In this document: piece after piece, positions 1-33,900 of the stretch
Numbering within the stretch: the stretch's first letter is position 1
Layout: each line of letters opens with the position of its first letter
Assembly (NCBI GenBank): GCA_940671915.1
Contig: CALNVZ010003426.1
Coordinates: 17,705,030-17,769,029 of the forward strand
Length of the DNA: 64,000 nt
DNA from: Paracentrotus lividus
Lineage: Eukaryota > Echinodermata > Echinoidea > Camarodonta > Echinidae
Reading direction: 5' to 3'
Position numbers and translations under genes: made by a program
The notes under the pieces: generated by a model
Database searches by the model: none
What the model was told of the DNA's origin: nothing
The model's input: the letters and a program-made list of their open reading frames with translations, nothing else

Positions 1-313
1 GTAATGGAATAAAAATAAAATTATGATTGTAATGACTTGTCTAAAGACTAATCATGGCAATATCCATGACGCATGCGTATTACAAAGACAAACCTACGAT
101 CACGAATTGTTCTACTCGAGAAGTTTGGAAATTTTGACCCCCAAATTACATATAAGAACTTTGAAGATTCACCAACAAAGACGATAGTTTTCCGGAGCGA
201 TTCGTAAGTATATATTGCAATAATATAAAGCTATTTTTATAACTAGAAGTAAGGTATCGTCCGGAAATTTATGTAAATTCGAAGTCACATCGCCGTCGGA
301 TTTCGATAAAGCG

Positions 314-340
314 TAGCCCGCACACTTCGTGTGCGGGCTA
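314..340. repeat. Perfect 12-bp stem hairpin with ttc loop
   Basis: tagcccgcacac, ttc, gtgtgcgggcta form an uninterrupted 12-bp stem. It is GC-rich in an AT-rich neighbourhood. No gene or T-run lies next to it that would identify a function; it may be the core of a decayed element. Confidence 0.6.
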
Positions 341-1582
341 ATCGTAGTAAACTACGTGCTAGATGTGCAGCATGCACGCACGCCTCCCTTGTGTACTGCG
401 CGTGCACAATTATAGTAACGTGTGCCGCTTGCGCACTGCTTCCAAACACGATGCGAATGAGAGACGCCGAATCATGAAAATCTCACGCAAATTTTTTTTT
501 TTAACTTGGCATTTCTGTACACTCGATGTTCGATCTTATTTAAGAGATCACTAACTAACTTACTACTTAGTTAGACTAACCGTTGGCATTAGATCTAACT
601 TAACTGTTAGACCTCTCCAACTCTCACTCTCAGTCTCACTCTAACGTTAGTCTCGGTCTCAAAAATAGTAAATCAATGCCTAATCGAAGGCATATGCCGA
701 TATGGCAATAAAAAAATAATGACAGACACTCCTCAGTCTCGCTCTCACAACAAAACATTAAAATCAAACTCACAACTGACAATGACCAGCGGTGTAAGAC
801 TCGTCTGCATGACTTTCTTTGAATGTGGCCTGTGCATTGTGGGGGATGATCATTATTAATATTATCATTATTCCCCTCCCCTCCCCCTCCCATTCACACA
901 CAGTCACAGAGATATTGAGAGAAGCAACAACAGCAAAACACCAACAGTCAACACACTCGATTTCCACTTCAAAAACACCACCTTAATTGAGGCCACAGCA
1001 TCATGGTAGTGAATTACAACTCTTTTCAAACCAAAGGCAGTAGGCCTATAAATTATTTTATGAGATCGTTCGCCGGGTTTCTCGGTTTGGTCGGCTCTGT
1101 CCGACTCGCCTCTACCACCGTCTGCATGCACTCTCCCACGCCCAGAGCACCGGCCGGGAGCGCTGACTCGGCCTGCCTCTCCCTGCAGGGAAACGCAGGC
1201 AGCCTTTTTCAATTTAAATTTCATCATTAAAACCAAATTTCAGGATTTTCGAATCACCTTCCAATCTAGGGTAGATGTGGACGTAATATCCTATACTGTA
1301 GACTTACCATTAACTTGTTTGGCAATGATTAAAAAGCAAGTTTTATGACGCGAAAAGCGGACGACAGCTAACCAGCCAGCTCATGAAAAATTAATCAGAA
1401 TCATTAATCGATATCAATACAGTCGATCGATATCCGCTAATTCAAAATTTTGACACTTTTTCGTGTCGGCGCGCAATGCAAATTAAGTAGGTTCGGAGCA
1501 TCGGAGAGACCTGGGGCGCGGCACCTGCAATAGAAATCGAAAATTCGAACATGGGGGTGTAAGCATAAGGCCTACCACCACG

Positions 1583-1768
1583 GCAGGGGCCGCGGAGCCG
1601 GGGGGTTTGTGGGGGGGGCTACAGCCCCCCCCCCCACTTTTTTCAGCCAAACGTGTACAAAAATGCAAAAATGACCACACATTTGTGATTTTTAGCCTGT
1701 TCAGCCCCCGCATCTCCCCCCACTTCGTCTCAGCCCCTCCACTTTCAAAAACTCTCCGCGGCCCCTGC
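1583..1768. mobile_element. GC-capped short inverted-repeat element
   Basis: gcaggggccgcggag (1583-1597) is the exact reverse complement of ctccgcggcccctgc (1754-1768). The interior contains G and C homopolymers. This is likely a small non-autonomous DNA element of unknown superfamily. Confidence 0.7.
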
Positions 1769-1890
1769 ACGGTGCGGGGCTACCGGTATATGCGGGTTGG
1801 AAATCAATTATGTATTGTGTTTAATAACAACAGAGTGGCTTCTCTCGATCTGTCAAAAGACTGGGAAAACTAGCCCCCTGTAATAGCCTA

Positions 1891-2573
1891 TACAGTGCGT
1901 CCCAAAAAGAACTATACACTTTTGACAAGGCTACCAAATTAAAAATTTACGATTCTTGGGGAAAGGGTTTAGATGTATAAAAAGCTCATATCCTCAACTA
2001 TCCTAATGACACAAAAAAATTTCTGAAAATAACGCATTCTTCAGTGAGCAATGCCCACTTTTATGAAGGACACAAAAAACAGCCTGCGCAGGAATTCGCT
2101 ATTCGTTTATCCCCGGCCTGGGTATGGCATGCCAATAGGATTCAAGAAATAATGGAATAAATCGGCTAACAAAGACAAAAATACACTGAAGTCAGAGCAA
2201 AAATCAATTAAATGAAAACAAAACGGTGAAAAACTACATTTTGCATAATATTGATTGTTCATTTCTGACTTTTGATATATCTTTTACTCTGTTAGCCTAT
2301 AGCTGATTCATTCCATTATTTCTTTGAATCCTTCTTGGCATGCAATACCCAGGTGGTAAATGAATAGCGAATTCTGCGCAGTCTATATTTTGTGTCCTTC
2401 ATAAAAGTGGGCATTGCTCACTGAAGAATGCGTTATTTTCAGAAATTTTTTGTGTCATTAGGATAGTTGAGGATATGAGCTTTTTATACATCTAAACCTT
2501 TTCACCAAGAATCATATATTTTTAATTTGGTAGCCTTGTCAAAAGTGTATAGTTCTTTTTGAGACGCACTGTA
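1891..2573. mobile_element. Foldback Tc1/mariner-type MITE with TA target duplication
   Basis: The left end cagtgcgtcccaaaaagaac (from 1893) is mirrored by the right end ttgagacgcactg (to 2571), with TA on each side. The arms pair over about 270 bp each with few mismatches (for example tgagcaatgcccactttta against taaaagtgggcattgctca). They leave a spacer of about 120 bp near 2175-2290. CAGTGCGTCCC ends and a TA duplication fit the Tc1/mariner superfamily. No transposase frame is present. The insertion site itself is palindromic (agccta/taggct). Confidence 0.9.
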
Positions 2574-5500
2574 TAGGCCTACACCAACCGTCCATAAACA
2601 CATTCATATCTCCACTAAATGTGATAGCAACCCCAAAACCAGCAACATAATTTAGCGTCCGCTCGCAATTAACACACGTACTCCAGTTTGAACACCTCTA
2701 CAGCGTCTTCAGGAGGATACCCACCAATCAATTATAAAATACCAAATATTGTTTCAGCCAATTTGAATTCGGAGGGCAAGACTTAGAGAGAGAGAGAGGG
2801 GGGGGGGGTTCAGATGTCGGATTTTGAATCGGATGTCTGAGTTGCAGATGCCAATTTTTTTGACACTGAATATATATAGAAAATGAATAGGGAATATTGA
2901 ATTAAGGCCAGTAGAAGACGGACAGAAAGCTAGAGAGACTGAACCCGGGGAGAATCGAGACGACAAAACACAGCTACATGATATACGCCATGAATTTTCC
3001 ATTTTATACATATTCAACTTCAGTCATTCTTCAGTGTACCCACTGGTGGATCCAAAATTAAAAATTGGGTGCCGGGGGCAAAGCCGGTAAATTGTAAAAA
3101 ATAAAAAAATATGAGGATGCAATTAATGTTGCAGGAATATTTACATATTATCTTATAACACGATTTTAATTCTTGTTTAAAAAAAAATGGGGAGGCTCTA
3201 GCCTTTGCACCCCTCCCTGAATAGCCAAATTCTCTCTCTCTCTCTCTCTTCGCTCTCTCTCTCCTCTCTCTCTCTCTCATGCTCTCCTTCTTCTCTCTCT
3301 CTCCATTTCTTTTTTCTTTAGGCTTTTTTTTATATGTTTACTTTCTGTATCAACTTTCTTATCCTCTTCTCTTCCGATGCTTTTGTCCGTTTCTTTGCTT
3401 CACATATTTTCCTCATCCTTCTTATTTTCTCTTCCCTATTTTATCTAATCTTTCCTTTCCCTCTCACTTCCCTTTCATCGCTTCATTTTCTCCTTTTCAC
3501 TATCATACTTTCTATCTCTCACTATTTTTCTCTCCATATGAACAGAATTATAAAGATACCACAAACCTGTTATTTGAGTAAAATATCTACCATAGCATCT
3601 AGATGTTGTTATAAAACTGAGAAACAAACTCTATACTAAATGTTTTAACAGAAAGAATTTAAGTACACACATAAATTTGCTTCATTTGATCCCTTTTTAA
3701 TACCATCAAGGAAAATAAGCAAGATGATGAGTGCAAGAGAGTAGTATATTAATTGTCTTCTAAGAAACAGAAGGACATTACTTTCTTTGATAACATCTTC
3801 TCTAAATCTCAGCTCAACAGACATCATTATAATGTTTTACAAATCTAGCCTCATCTATGTATAAATAAGAACAAAGTTAAATAACCACACATAATTGTCA
3901 ATAATTAGAAAATATCATATTCTGCTAAGGAGTTAGAAGGGTGTTTAATACATTCATCGCAAAATGGGTGGATCCACTTTTGCCAATTTGAGATACATTG
4001 CCGAGTCTCGTTGATAAACTGTTTTTTTAAAGAAAATCTTGATGAATGCAAAATCAAAACTTCACATCATCTGAGATTGAAAGGGCATCATTTGACAGGT
4101 GATATTTTAATACTATACGATAGCAGCCTTACCTGGATAATGTTAAAATCAGTGTCAAACCCATTTTGTCATGAAACTACAGCTCGGGGAAAAAATTATT
4201 AGACAAGGCTCTTTTTGATAAGGATTTCAGTGTGTGTTGCTCGCTTTGTGTGGTAAGAAAACATATTAAACATAGACTAACTCTACTTCTATATATTCTT
4301 CAACAATTATATTATTGACATGCGAGTATGGACCTTTCGTTACTAATGCAAATGGCGGTCTTGTACAGAACAGAAAATGAGCTTGGTCTGATAATTTTTG
4401 CCCAAGCTGTATATAAAAACCCTTCTGACTTTAAGCAGATTAATCATGAAACAAGAACTTAATCATTTCTCTTAAACAAGTAAATTAGCACCAAATAAAA
4501 ATTTCTACACAAATTCTACAAAATGAATTTAAAAAATCTTTTGACCAAATCAAAGAAGCAAGATTATTCATAAAAAAAGACCCATAGCACAGTTTTCGAA
4601 ATATATATATATGATTGTTCATTTTTGAAAGGAAGAAGAATAATTTTAAAAATTGAATAAATGCACTAAACTAAAGCTAAGATTTGAATATTGACATAAA
4701 AATTGTAAATTTATATAAATTAATAGTTAACTTTAATTCAGTATTCTTTTCTCCCTTTCTGTCAACGATTATACAAAACAGACCAAATTTTGACCGCATT
4801 ACTCATACAATTGTGAAACTTATAACATGATCGTGATAAATATAAATCAAAACATGGATAATGTAAAACTTACAAGACTAGTAAAAAAAGATCATGATAC
4901 AATGGTAGATGTATAAAAAAAAAAAGTTTGGAAAGAAAATTTTAAATCCACAACAGTGACAAATACATAAAAGAAGAGGAAAACATACATTGTACATCCT
5001 ATAGTTGTTTCATTCCTACACAGGAAAATTGTAAACAAATTTTAGTGATAAATAAACAAATCTTTTTCAACATTCAAATAATTAAAAATAATTAAATGAT
5101 TGTAAAAGGCAAATGATCTCCAAATAGGGAGCTCTTGGATTTGGAAACACATTTAAAAGGAAATCATTATTTGAAGATGATTAAATAAGAATTGCAAAAG
5201 CAAATATAAATGAAAGTAATCAAAGTGAGTTGGATGACTATTCAATCTTTTTAAACTATGTTTATTGAATTATAATAAATTTTTAGTTAGATAATTTAAT
5301 TTCACTTAAAATCTAAGGCCTTTGTGTCATTCAGTTACTGTGGAATTACCTACTAAAATATAAGGAAAAGATTGTTAAAATGAACAAGAACATAAAACAT
5401 AAAAATAAAAAAAGTAATAAAAATCTACATAAGTATGATGAATCAATCAGGTAATTGATTATTTCTTTGAACTACTTAACTAAAGGATTGTTCATACGGC

Positions 5501-6555
5501 ACTGTGATATCAAGAAAGGCATTTATCTACTTTCCATCTCCAACCCTAGGTGTACATGTATATGATATTGATAGATGTTTGAGTAATGTTTAGTACACAA
5601 CAAAATGTTCAGGGTTATTCCACATAGCAAAATCTGCATATTTTATATAACTGTATACATTATTTACAGACATATTACAAAACATACATACTACTGGCTT
5701 AAAAGATATATCAAGGTCAAAGGTCAGAGTTTAACTGCACTGGATAGTCACTTTACAATTGTGTTTTTTACAAGTACATAATGATAATCAATGTTGTTTT
5801 TTTTATGAGAAAAAAAATTATTTTCAAAATAAGGATATCAGCACAATAATTTGCTTAATTTAGGTTGATAATTTTATGAAAATTGGGCAATAAATACGAG
5901 ATGCCTAATGGCATCGTCTGCGTCCAGCATTTAAAAGGTCAAGTCTAACTGAGAGAAAGGACTGACTGAAGAAGAATATTTTTTTTTATTCTAATGGGAG
6001 AACAGACATGGGATGACATATAAACATGTGTAACATAATGTTATTTCAAAATTGGGAGAAAAGGGACATTTTGAAAAGTTTTAGTACACAATATTTGGAA
6101 GAGTCCTCTCTACATGACATCACACACAGTGACCAGATTGATAATGGGAGGTTTCCTATATCATTTAATACCTCAACTTTGAAATACTCATAAATTTCTT
6201 TTTTAAAGTTTTTTTCAAAACCTTAACTTATGGGCTTACTTGATTTTTCAACCATTTCTTAAAGGTGAATTCTCCTTTAACAATGCCTACATAGTTATTA
6301 ATATTGTTGCAAAAAGGAACTTTTCTAGTACATATGAACATGTATTTGATCATAAATAGGCAAAATTTCAAGGGATACAAAAGTTCACAACATTCGAAGG
6401 ATCATGATACACTTTAAAATTACAACCACAATACAATCATATTATTGCATCAAAATATATATTTACAAGTTTTCATCAATTAAATACAATAAATATATTT
6501 GTTGTTATTTACTTGCCTCAACATGAGAAAGTCACATTTCTGACGAAAAATAGCG
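2574..6555. other. No gene recognised; simple repeats and AT-rich sequence
   Basis: This stretch has a purine tract (2787-2809), CT-rich microsatellites (3231-3300) that create fake membrane-like frames, and then about 2.5 kb of AT-rich DNA. A decayed cactggtggatcc element start lies near 3042. I see no exon on either strand. Confidence 0.6.
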
Positions 6556-6691
6556 TATCAGGACAACTACCCCCGGGCAACTACCCCCAGGACAACAACC
6601 CCTGAAAAAGGGTTATGGATAGGTGTAGAGTTAAGGGGTTTTTTTTTTTTTTTTTTTGGCGGGGGTAGTTGTCCGGGGGGTAATTGTCTCA
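6556..6691. mobile_element. Short foldback element with ggacaactacccc termini
   Basis: tcaggacaactaccccc at the left is mirrored by gggggtagttgtcc (6661-6674) and a variant ggggggtaattgtctc further out. A 19-nt T run and a short palindrome around aaagggtt lie inside. Related ggacaactcccc-like phrases recur at 21723-21800 and 22197. Confidence 0.65.
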
Positions 6692-6787
6692 GAACAGTCA
6701 TCCTAGAACCGAAAAAAGAGTATTCACTATTTTTAATAGAAGACGTCAATTTTCATGATAGTGAGCCCTCTATGTGCCCACCATATA

Positions 6788-6914
6788 GCTGGGAGGCTTC
6801 CAATGTACTACGCATGCGCCATTTACGCGTATGTCTGTGCGTTTGTACATTTTCCTTTGTTATGCATACATACACACACAAGGAGCATGCGTAGCACATT
6901 GGAAGCCCCCCAGC
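6788..6914. mobile_element. Short inverted-repeat element with gctgggaggcttccaatgt termini
   Basis: The left arm gctgggaggcttccaatgta, plus ctacgcatgcgcc, is reverse-complementary to ggagcatgcgtagcacattg and gaagccccccagc on the right. About 33 bp are paired with few mismatches. It falls in the probable LARGE 3' flank. Confidence 0.7.
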
Positions 6915-8150
6915 AATGGCTGCCACCATGACAAACATCACCCAAACTGAATTTGTCTATACATGAACATTCTACTCCCGTTATGATGAGCATGTATACG
7001 ACAAATTTGCTCTCAGCCAATCAGATGTAAGCATTTCAGTAGCTTATAACAGTTTGCAGATAAAATGTCCGACAAGTCCTTTCATGAAACACCCCTCAGG
7101 ACTTTGTTATAATGAGGCAGTTTTCCTAGTCCCGATTTTCAAACATCACTGGCCTGTCAAAACTTTGGATCTCAAATTTTGATGAAAATCACCCTTTTTG
7201 TTTATCGGTAATCTCCAGCTAACCAGCCAAGTGACATCCTTTCCAAATCCCAGCTCTCTTAAAATACCCCCAAAATGAAGTCACCATAGGTGTCAAAGGA
7301 AAGGCAATCCCATGAGTTATAGTGTATTGCAACCATGTTTTTTCGCTCTCCTGTACAGCTGACATTATTTGAGATATGATGTTTCAACAGCCCAATGATG
7401 ACATATGCACGAGTCTAAGTGTGAGATGAGTTCAGTCTAATGAAATTTCATTACAACAATGTTATTGGCTTGGGAGAAGGCTGTACCAAAGGCATAAGAG
7501 ATCTGCTAGGAGGTGAACAAGGATCAGGGGGGTGTTTCACAAAGAGTTAAGTAGACTTAAAAATCGCACTTAAATCTTTAGTTTTGTGCGTTAAATTACG
7601 CATCACCTCATTGGATTGATCATGCTAATGGGATGCGCGCTATTGTGCAATCTATCAATTAAATTGCGCGTTATAAAACAAGATTCGCGTAGAAGTTAAG
7701 TGCAACTTTAAGTCTACTTAACTCTTTGTGAAACACCCCCCTGGTCTTACCTTTACAGTGTGCCATCTCATTCACATATAGCTTGGTAGAAAGCTGATCT
7801 TTAACAGTGAAAGCAAACTGAAGAGCACAAACTTTCTCATAAAACTAAACAATTTTGCGGGATGAAACTTTTGCAAACAGCCCTTTGCGTGGTATGAAAC
7901 TTTAGCAAAATTTGCAAAAATAGTTACGGTTTTGATTACATCCAACGCATTTTGTCAAAAAATTGTCCATTCATAAGTGTTGAAAAAGATTCTGGTTTAA
8001 CAGTATAGCATAACCAAGAGTGCTAACTTTAGAGATAGGTTCGTTTAAGGTCATCTTCTCTTTATATTCCATTGTTCTAATCTTCAGAAGTTTCCGTTCT
8101 TGTGCTATGCATAGAGAAGGAGGGTACCAAGGATGTCATTGTGGATTGTG
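6915..8150 (-). other. Probable LARGE 3' UTR and flank
   Basis: Downstream of the LARGE stop (8151) the sequence has no further exons. It carries two MITE insertions (7001-7100, 7527-7741). A polyadenylation site could not be placed with confidence because AATAAA-like strings are frequent in this AT-rich DNA. Confidence 0.4.
7527..7741. mobile_element. MITE with gtgtttcacaaagagttaag termini
   Basis: ggggggtgtttcacaaagag at the left and ctctttgtgaaacacccccc at the right are exact reverse complements. Pairing continues through ttaagtagacttaaa. At 215 bp with an AT-rich interior and no coding capacity, it fits a typical non-autonomous DNA element. Confidence 0.85.
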
Positions 8151-29411
<21,261 letters not shown>

Positions 29412-30974
29412 CTTCTTTCTGGTTATCTTCATTCCCCACCTTCTTCCTTCACTCTATCCTGCTCTCTTCAAAAGTACAGATCAGCATTTTGAGGGCTGTA
29501 TAAAATTAACAAAATCAGAATACATAAATGGGTGTAGATTGATATCATCAACTACAAGGTGTAAAAATTACAACTTTCCCTGGAATAACTATGATGGACC
29601 ATCAACCTACATCATGTTCTCCTAGAGAGTTGATTCTTTTGTTAAGTAACTATCAACCGAACAAGGTGGTTGACCTTTGTTTAATATCTCTTTTTCTTTT
29701 TTTTTTCTTTTTTTTTTTTTTCCCAGTTTAGAGGTAAGCGATTGCAGGCGAGGCCCTCTAAAATCTTAAACTGCAGTAGTGCTAGCTAACCTATATTTAG
29801 AAGAGAGGAGAAATCCTAAGATACACGGCCCAGTAAGTAACCCAAATTACATTACGTAGATGGGAAATTAACCCAATGCCTTACACGCAGAAGACATGAA
29901 GTGCTACATCATGTTGTCCATGTACATATAGACACAGTTAGACATGGTCTGGTGACTGTGTGGTACAAGGTTGCTTTGCTCACAATGCTTGTGAGTTGTA
30001 GTAAAGACAATAAGACGAATGCAACTGCATCTCCTATGTACCTCTATCCTATTGGCCCGAAACCAATGATTTCATATTAAAGTTGAACTCTATAACCCTT
30101 GACTTTTTTTTTTCTTTTTTTTTTATTATGATTAATTTGGGGTCGAGCTCTTGTAACTTGGATATTTCTCCTTTTACCTCTTCCTCACACTAACATACTT
30201 TTTGCTTATTTTCTGTTTTTTATTTTCTTTATGCTAAATGCTAAATTAAGATATAATCTATAGTCTCACTGCAATATAATTCTTCCATTAGATATTTTTT
30301 ATTTTGTTTAGTAGAATTTTTTTTTTTTTGCTCAAGACACTTTTCAGCATTGACTTCCCATTGGAAGAAAACTGCAGCAGGAACACATTGAAATTTTTAC
30401 TCCACAAATATGCACGATGCTCAAATGATCACATTAGCATATGAATACACTACCATTGTGCCTTCCAATGAACAACAGTCACGATAAAATTTAGACTCGT
30501 CATTTATTTTTTTGGTAAGTCCTCGTTTTTTCATACGTTTTCAACTGTCCGGCGGAGTCCGACAGTGGATTCGTTGAAGTTCCTATTTATATTTCTCTTC
30601 TTTATTCTAAAAAGTATTGAAAGAGTGGCTTTCCGCCACACGTTTTGTGAAGTCGAGTCTTGCAGTTTTTCTTGCGAAATGGGTCCTCTTTGGTTATGAT
30701 TGACAATAAAAAGCGGTCTTTCGGGAACAGCTGAATCGCGTTGTTCGGTTACGGTCAACGCACTTCAGTCATCGCAACCAGGAGGCGGAGCTTCATGTGA
30801 TAGCTACTCAGAGCGCCCAACAATCAAAATGCATTATTCTCTAGATCCAGCTCTGTACGAACGAACTTGTAGACATTTCGATGTGAGTAAGGTACTTCCC
30901 AGTGCAACGTCAATTATGAATTGACCACGCATAAGTCAGTTAATAAGTGTAAGTGCTCATTCTCAAACATAGAT
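29412..30974 (-). other. Region upstream of the LARGE start codon; probable 5' UTR and promoter area
   Basis: The region has T-runs (29695-29723, 30105-30122, 30316-30328) and a relatively GC-richer block at 30530-30910 with cggcggagtccgac and ggaggcggagc. This block is the best candidate for untranslated exon or promoter sequence of LARGE. No splice junction could be proved. Confidence 0.35.
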
Positions 30975-33900
30975 CTACAGTAGACCGAGGCTGCTCTGTC
31001 TTCATCGCGTATCTCTCTGAAGACAGAGAGCTTCCATTGCGCGAGCTGATCAAAATGCAGTGCTGTATTCTCTGTTAAATTTCCCCAAATATCATGGGAA
31101 AACTTACAGAAACCCCAAAATCCAACTTCAACAGTTGGGCATCAAAATGGACAATTTCTAGAGAAAATCTACTTGCAGATGCGGTAAGTGGAATAACTTT
31201 CATCTTATAGAAATTAGAGGGCGCTGTGCGGTGAATACAGACGTGAATTTTATCAGCTCTGATCTCGGAAGTTTTTAACCTAAAATTCATCCTTTTAGAA
31301 TTCTTGTTTTTTATCATTGATACAATAATATGTGACTTAAATGTCATATTTTACAATACTGGGAGTTTGATCATCTGAAATTTGTGTATTTCGTCGATTC
31401 CTGCGGATTCTACTTTGTCCTTTCGTCGGAGATCGAACGTACTTTCAACATACATTGTGTAGCGTATACATCGCATGGGATATGTGCATATTAGTGTTGT
31501 ATTGGAAGCCGTGTATACTGTATCATTGAATCAGCGGAGTCCACGATTTTTGCTTGGATCTTTTCGAGTACTTTTTAAACAGCCGATGGATTTGTAGCTG
31601 TGCCGTGAGTTCATGTATTATATTTGACGATTTCTGCTTGTATTTTTATCCTGAAATAAATTGAAACTGATACTGTATATTTGATGTCATATTTCTACTG
31701 AAATTTGTGAATCTTGTTACTGCTGACTTGTTAAGTGACATCAGCAGCATTGTCAACTGAAGTGATTGTAACTTTAATAACTGCCGCGAGTGATTAGGCC
31801 TTACATGAACTATTGACAATTTCTACTCAAATAATATTATCGTAGATCTACTTTAGCTGAAATCAATTTATCGAGATGGATACACAGAAAGATCTTAAAG
31901 AATCCAAGTCAGTCAAAGAACCTAAAAAATCAAGATCAAAATCCAGACGCAAAGATACTGATATCGACATGGAAAAATCAAGAAGAAAGTTGAACATTGT
32001 ATGCAGTGTAAGAAGCCTTTTGACACGAACCAAACAAGCATAGAATGTAAAGATGTGAAGGATGGTTTTGTGCAATATGCTGTGCCCTATCCCCGGATGA
32101 ATTTTACTTTTTAGAAACGTTTTATCTGCACATTGGTTTTGCAAGCTGTGTGAATATGAAGGCAATTGAAGCAATTAAATGTGACCAAATCGTTGAAGAA
32201 AGGTGCAAGAAGTTTCTAAGTGACACGAGGGAAAGGTTGTTGAAGCTTGAAGAACTGGCTGGTCATTGGAAAGTTGTTGAGAAACAATACACTAAAATTG
32301 ACGCAGAATTAAAATGCCTTAGAGAAGACATTAAAACCTGTACTCCAGCTCCATGTGAGGATTTGTCAACATCTGTCAAGTCGATGGTCCGTTGAATGTT
32401 TTAATGAAGAGAGGGAAAAGGACAAAAGGAAATGTAACGTCATAATACATGGCATAGCTGAGAAGAGACTCTGAAGAATAAACAATCCAAAATAGATGAA
32501 GATCTCGCCAAGGTGACTTCGGTTTTCGACCTTTTCAAGGTCGACTGTGAGATTAGAACCCAAAGGCTTGGAAAGGACACCAACTGATCAAGACTCTAAA
32601 CTCGTCCTTTGTTGGTGAAACTGCCTAGTACTTCATCAGGGATAAAGTCCTCAGACAAGCTGCCCAGCTCCATGATGATTCATCTATGAAGATGTCTACA
32701 TCCAACCTGATCGCACGAAGAAGGAGAGAGCAGTGAGAGCTGAGTTGGTGAGAGAATTGAAGCGAAGGAAGGAGAAAGGTGACACAACTTGGAGGATACG
32801 GAATGATAGTCTTGTGAAAAAAACTCCAAAGGCAAGACCGTTCAACCGAACAAACGTCCTTTCGTGAAGAAAAAATATACACACATAAAAATCAATGCTT
32901 CTAACCACCATAAGTCCAGCACTGTTAAGGAATCTTTGATGGAACACCCGAACGACTCAGATGTTTGTATAGTAATGTGGACTCACTTCTTAACAAGCGG
33001 GAAGACTGGAAGCTAGGATTTTAATGGAAAAACCTGATATCATTGCACTGACTGAAGATTTATCCGAAAAATCTTCAAAATGATATAGACCTTGTTGAAT
33101 TTCAACTGACTGGATACAATCTGTTTAAGCCCAGTAACTATAGAAGGGTGTAATTATTTATGTTCATGAGCATCTTCAAGCACAGGAATTCATACAACCA
33201 CTGTTTTTGAAGAGAATGTCTGGTGTTTATTAGAGACTGCAATGACAGGATTTTGTTTGGATGCATTTATAGAAGCCCCAACAGTTCTGAGGAAAACAAC
33301 CAAAGTCTTCTTCTCCAACTTCAAGAAATTATTTCCGATAGTAATCATTCTCATGTAATTGTTGTTGGAGACTTCAATTGCCTAATGTGGACTGGGAATG
33401 TAATTCATCTACTGGACATGACAAACTCTCTGGTCAATTTGTGGATCTTCTTGACGATCTATTTCTCTCACAGCAAATATCCCAACCTACGAGAATGAGA
33501 TTTGGTCAACAGTCAAACCTACTTGACCTGCTAATAACCAACCCACGAAGAGATAATCGAGTTCTGGGATTTAAGTTTCCACTTGGCAAAAGTGATCATC
33601 TGGTGCTGGTGTTTGGAGTTGAACTTTACCACTAAAGTCAAACCGGGTCCACGCTATGCTTATTTTCGTGGCAACTATGACGAAATGAGGAACCATGTGA
33701 AAGAGAAGCATATCTTTACAGTTCTTCCAGATAGCGATGTGAATTTCAGCTGTACACACATAACACAAGCCCTAAGGAAGTGATAGACCTTTATGTTCCT
33801 AAGATTAAACCATCTCGACGGAGGTCTGTGTGGGTTGAACAAGCAGGCAAGTGTAGCTGTCCAAGAGAGCATAAAGCATGAATCGTTATCAGAAATATCG

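Noticed and set aside
3279..3639. Hydrophobic 100-codon plus-strand frames
   Set aside because: They come from CT-rich simple sequence, which encodes F, L and S; there is no homology or splice context.
30700..30924. 74-codon plus-strand frame as a new gene
   Set aside because: No recognisable domain, splice or terminator context; more likely noncoding upstream sequence of LARGE.
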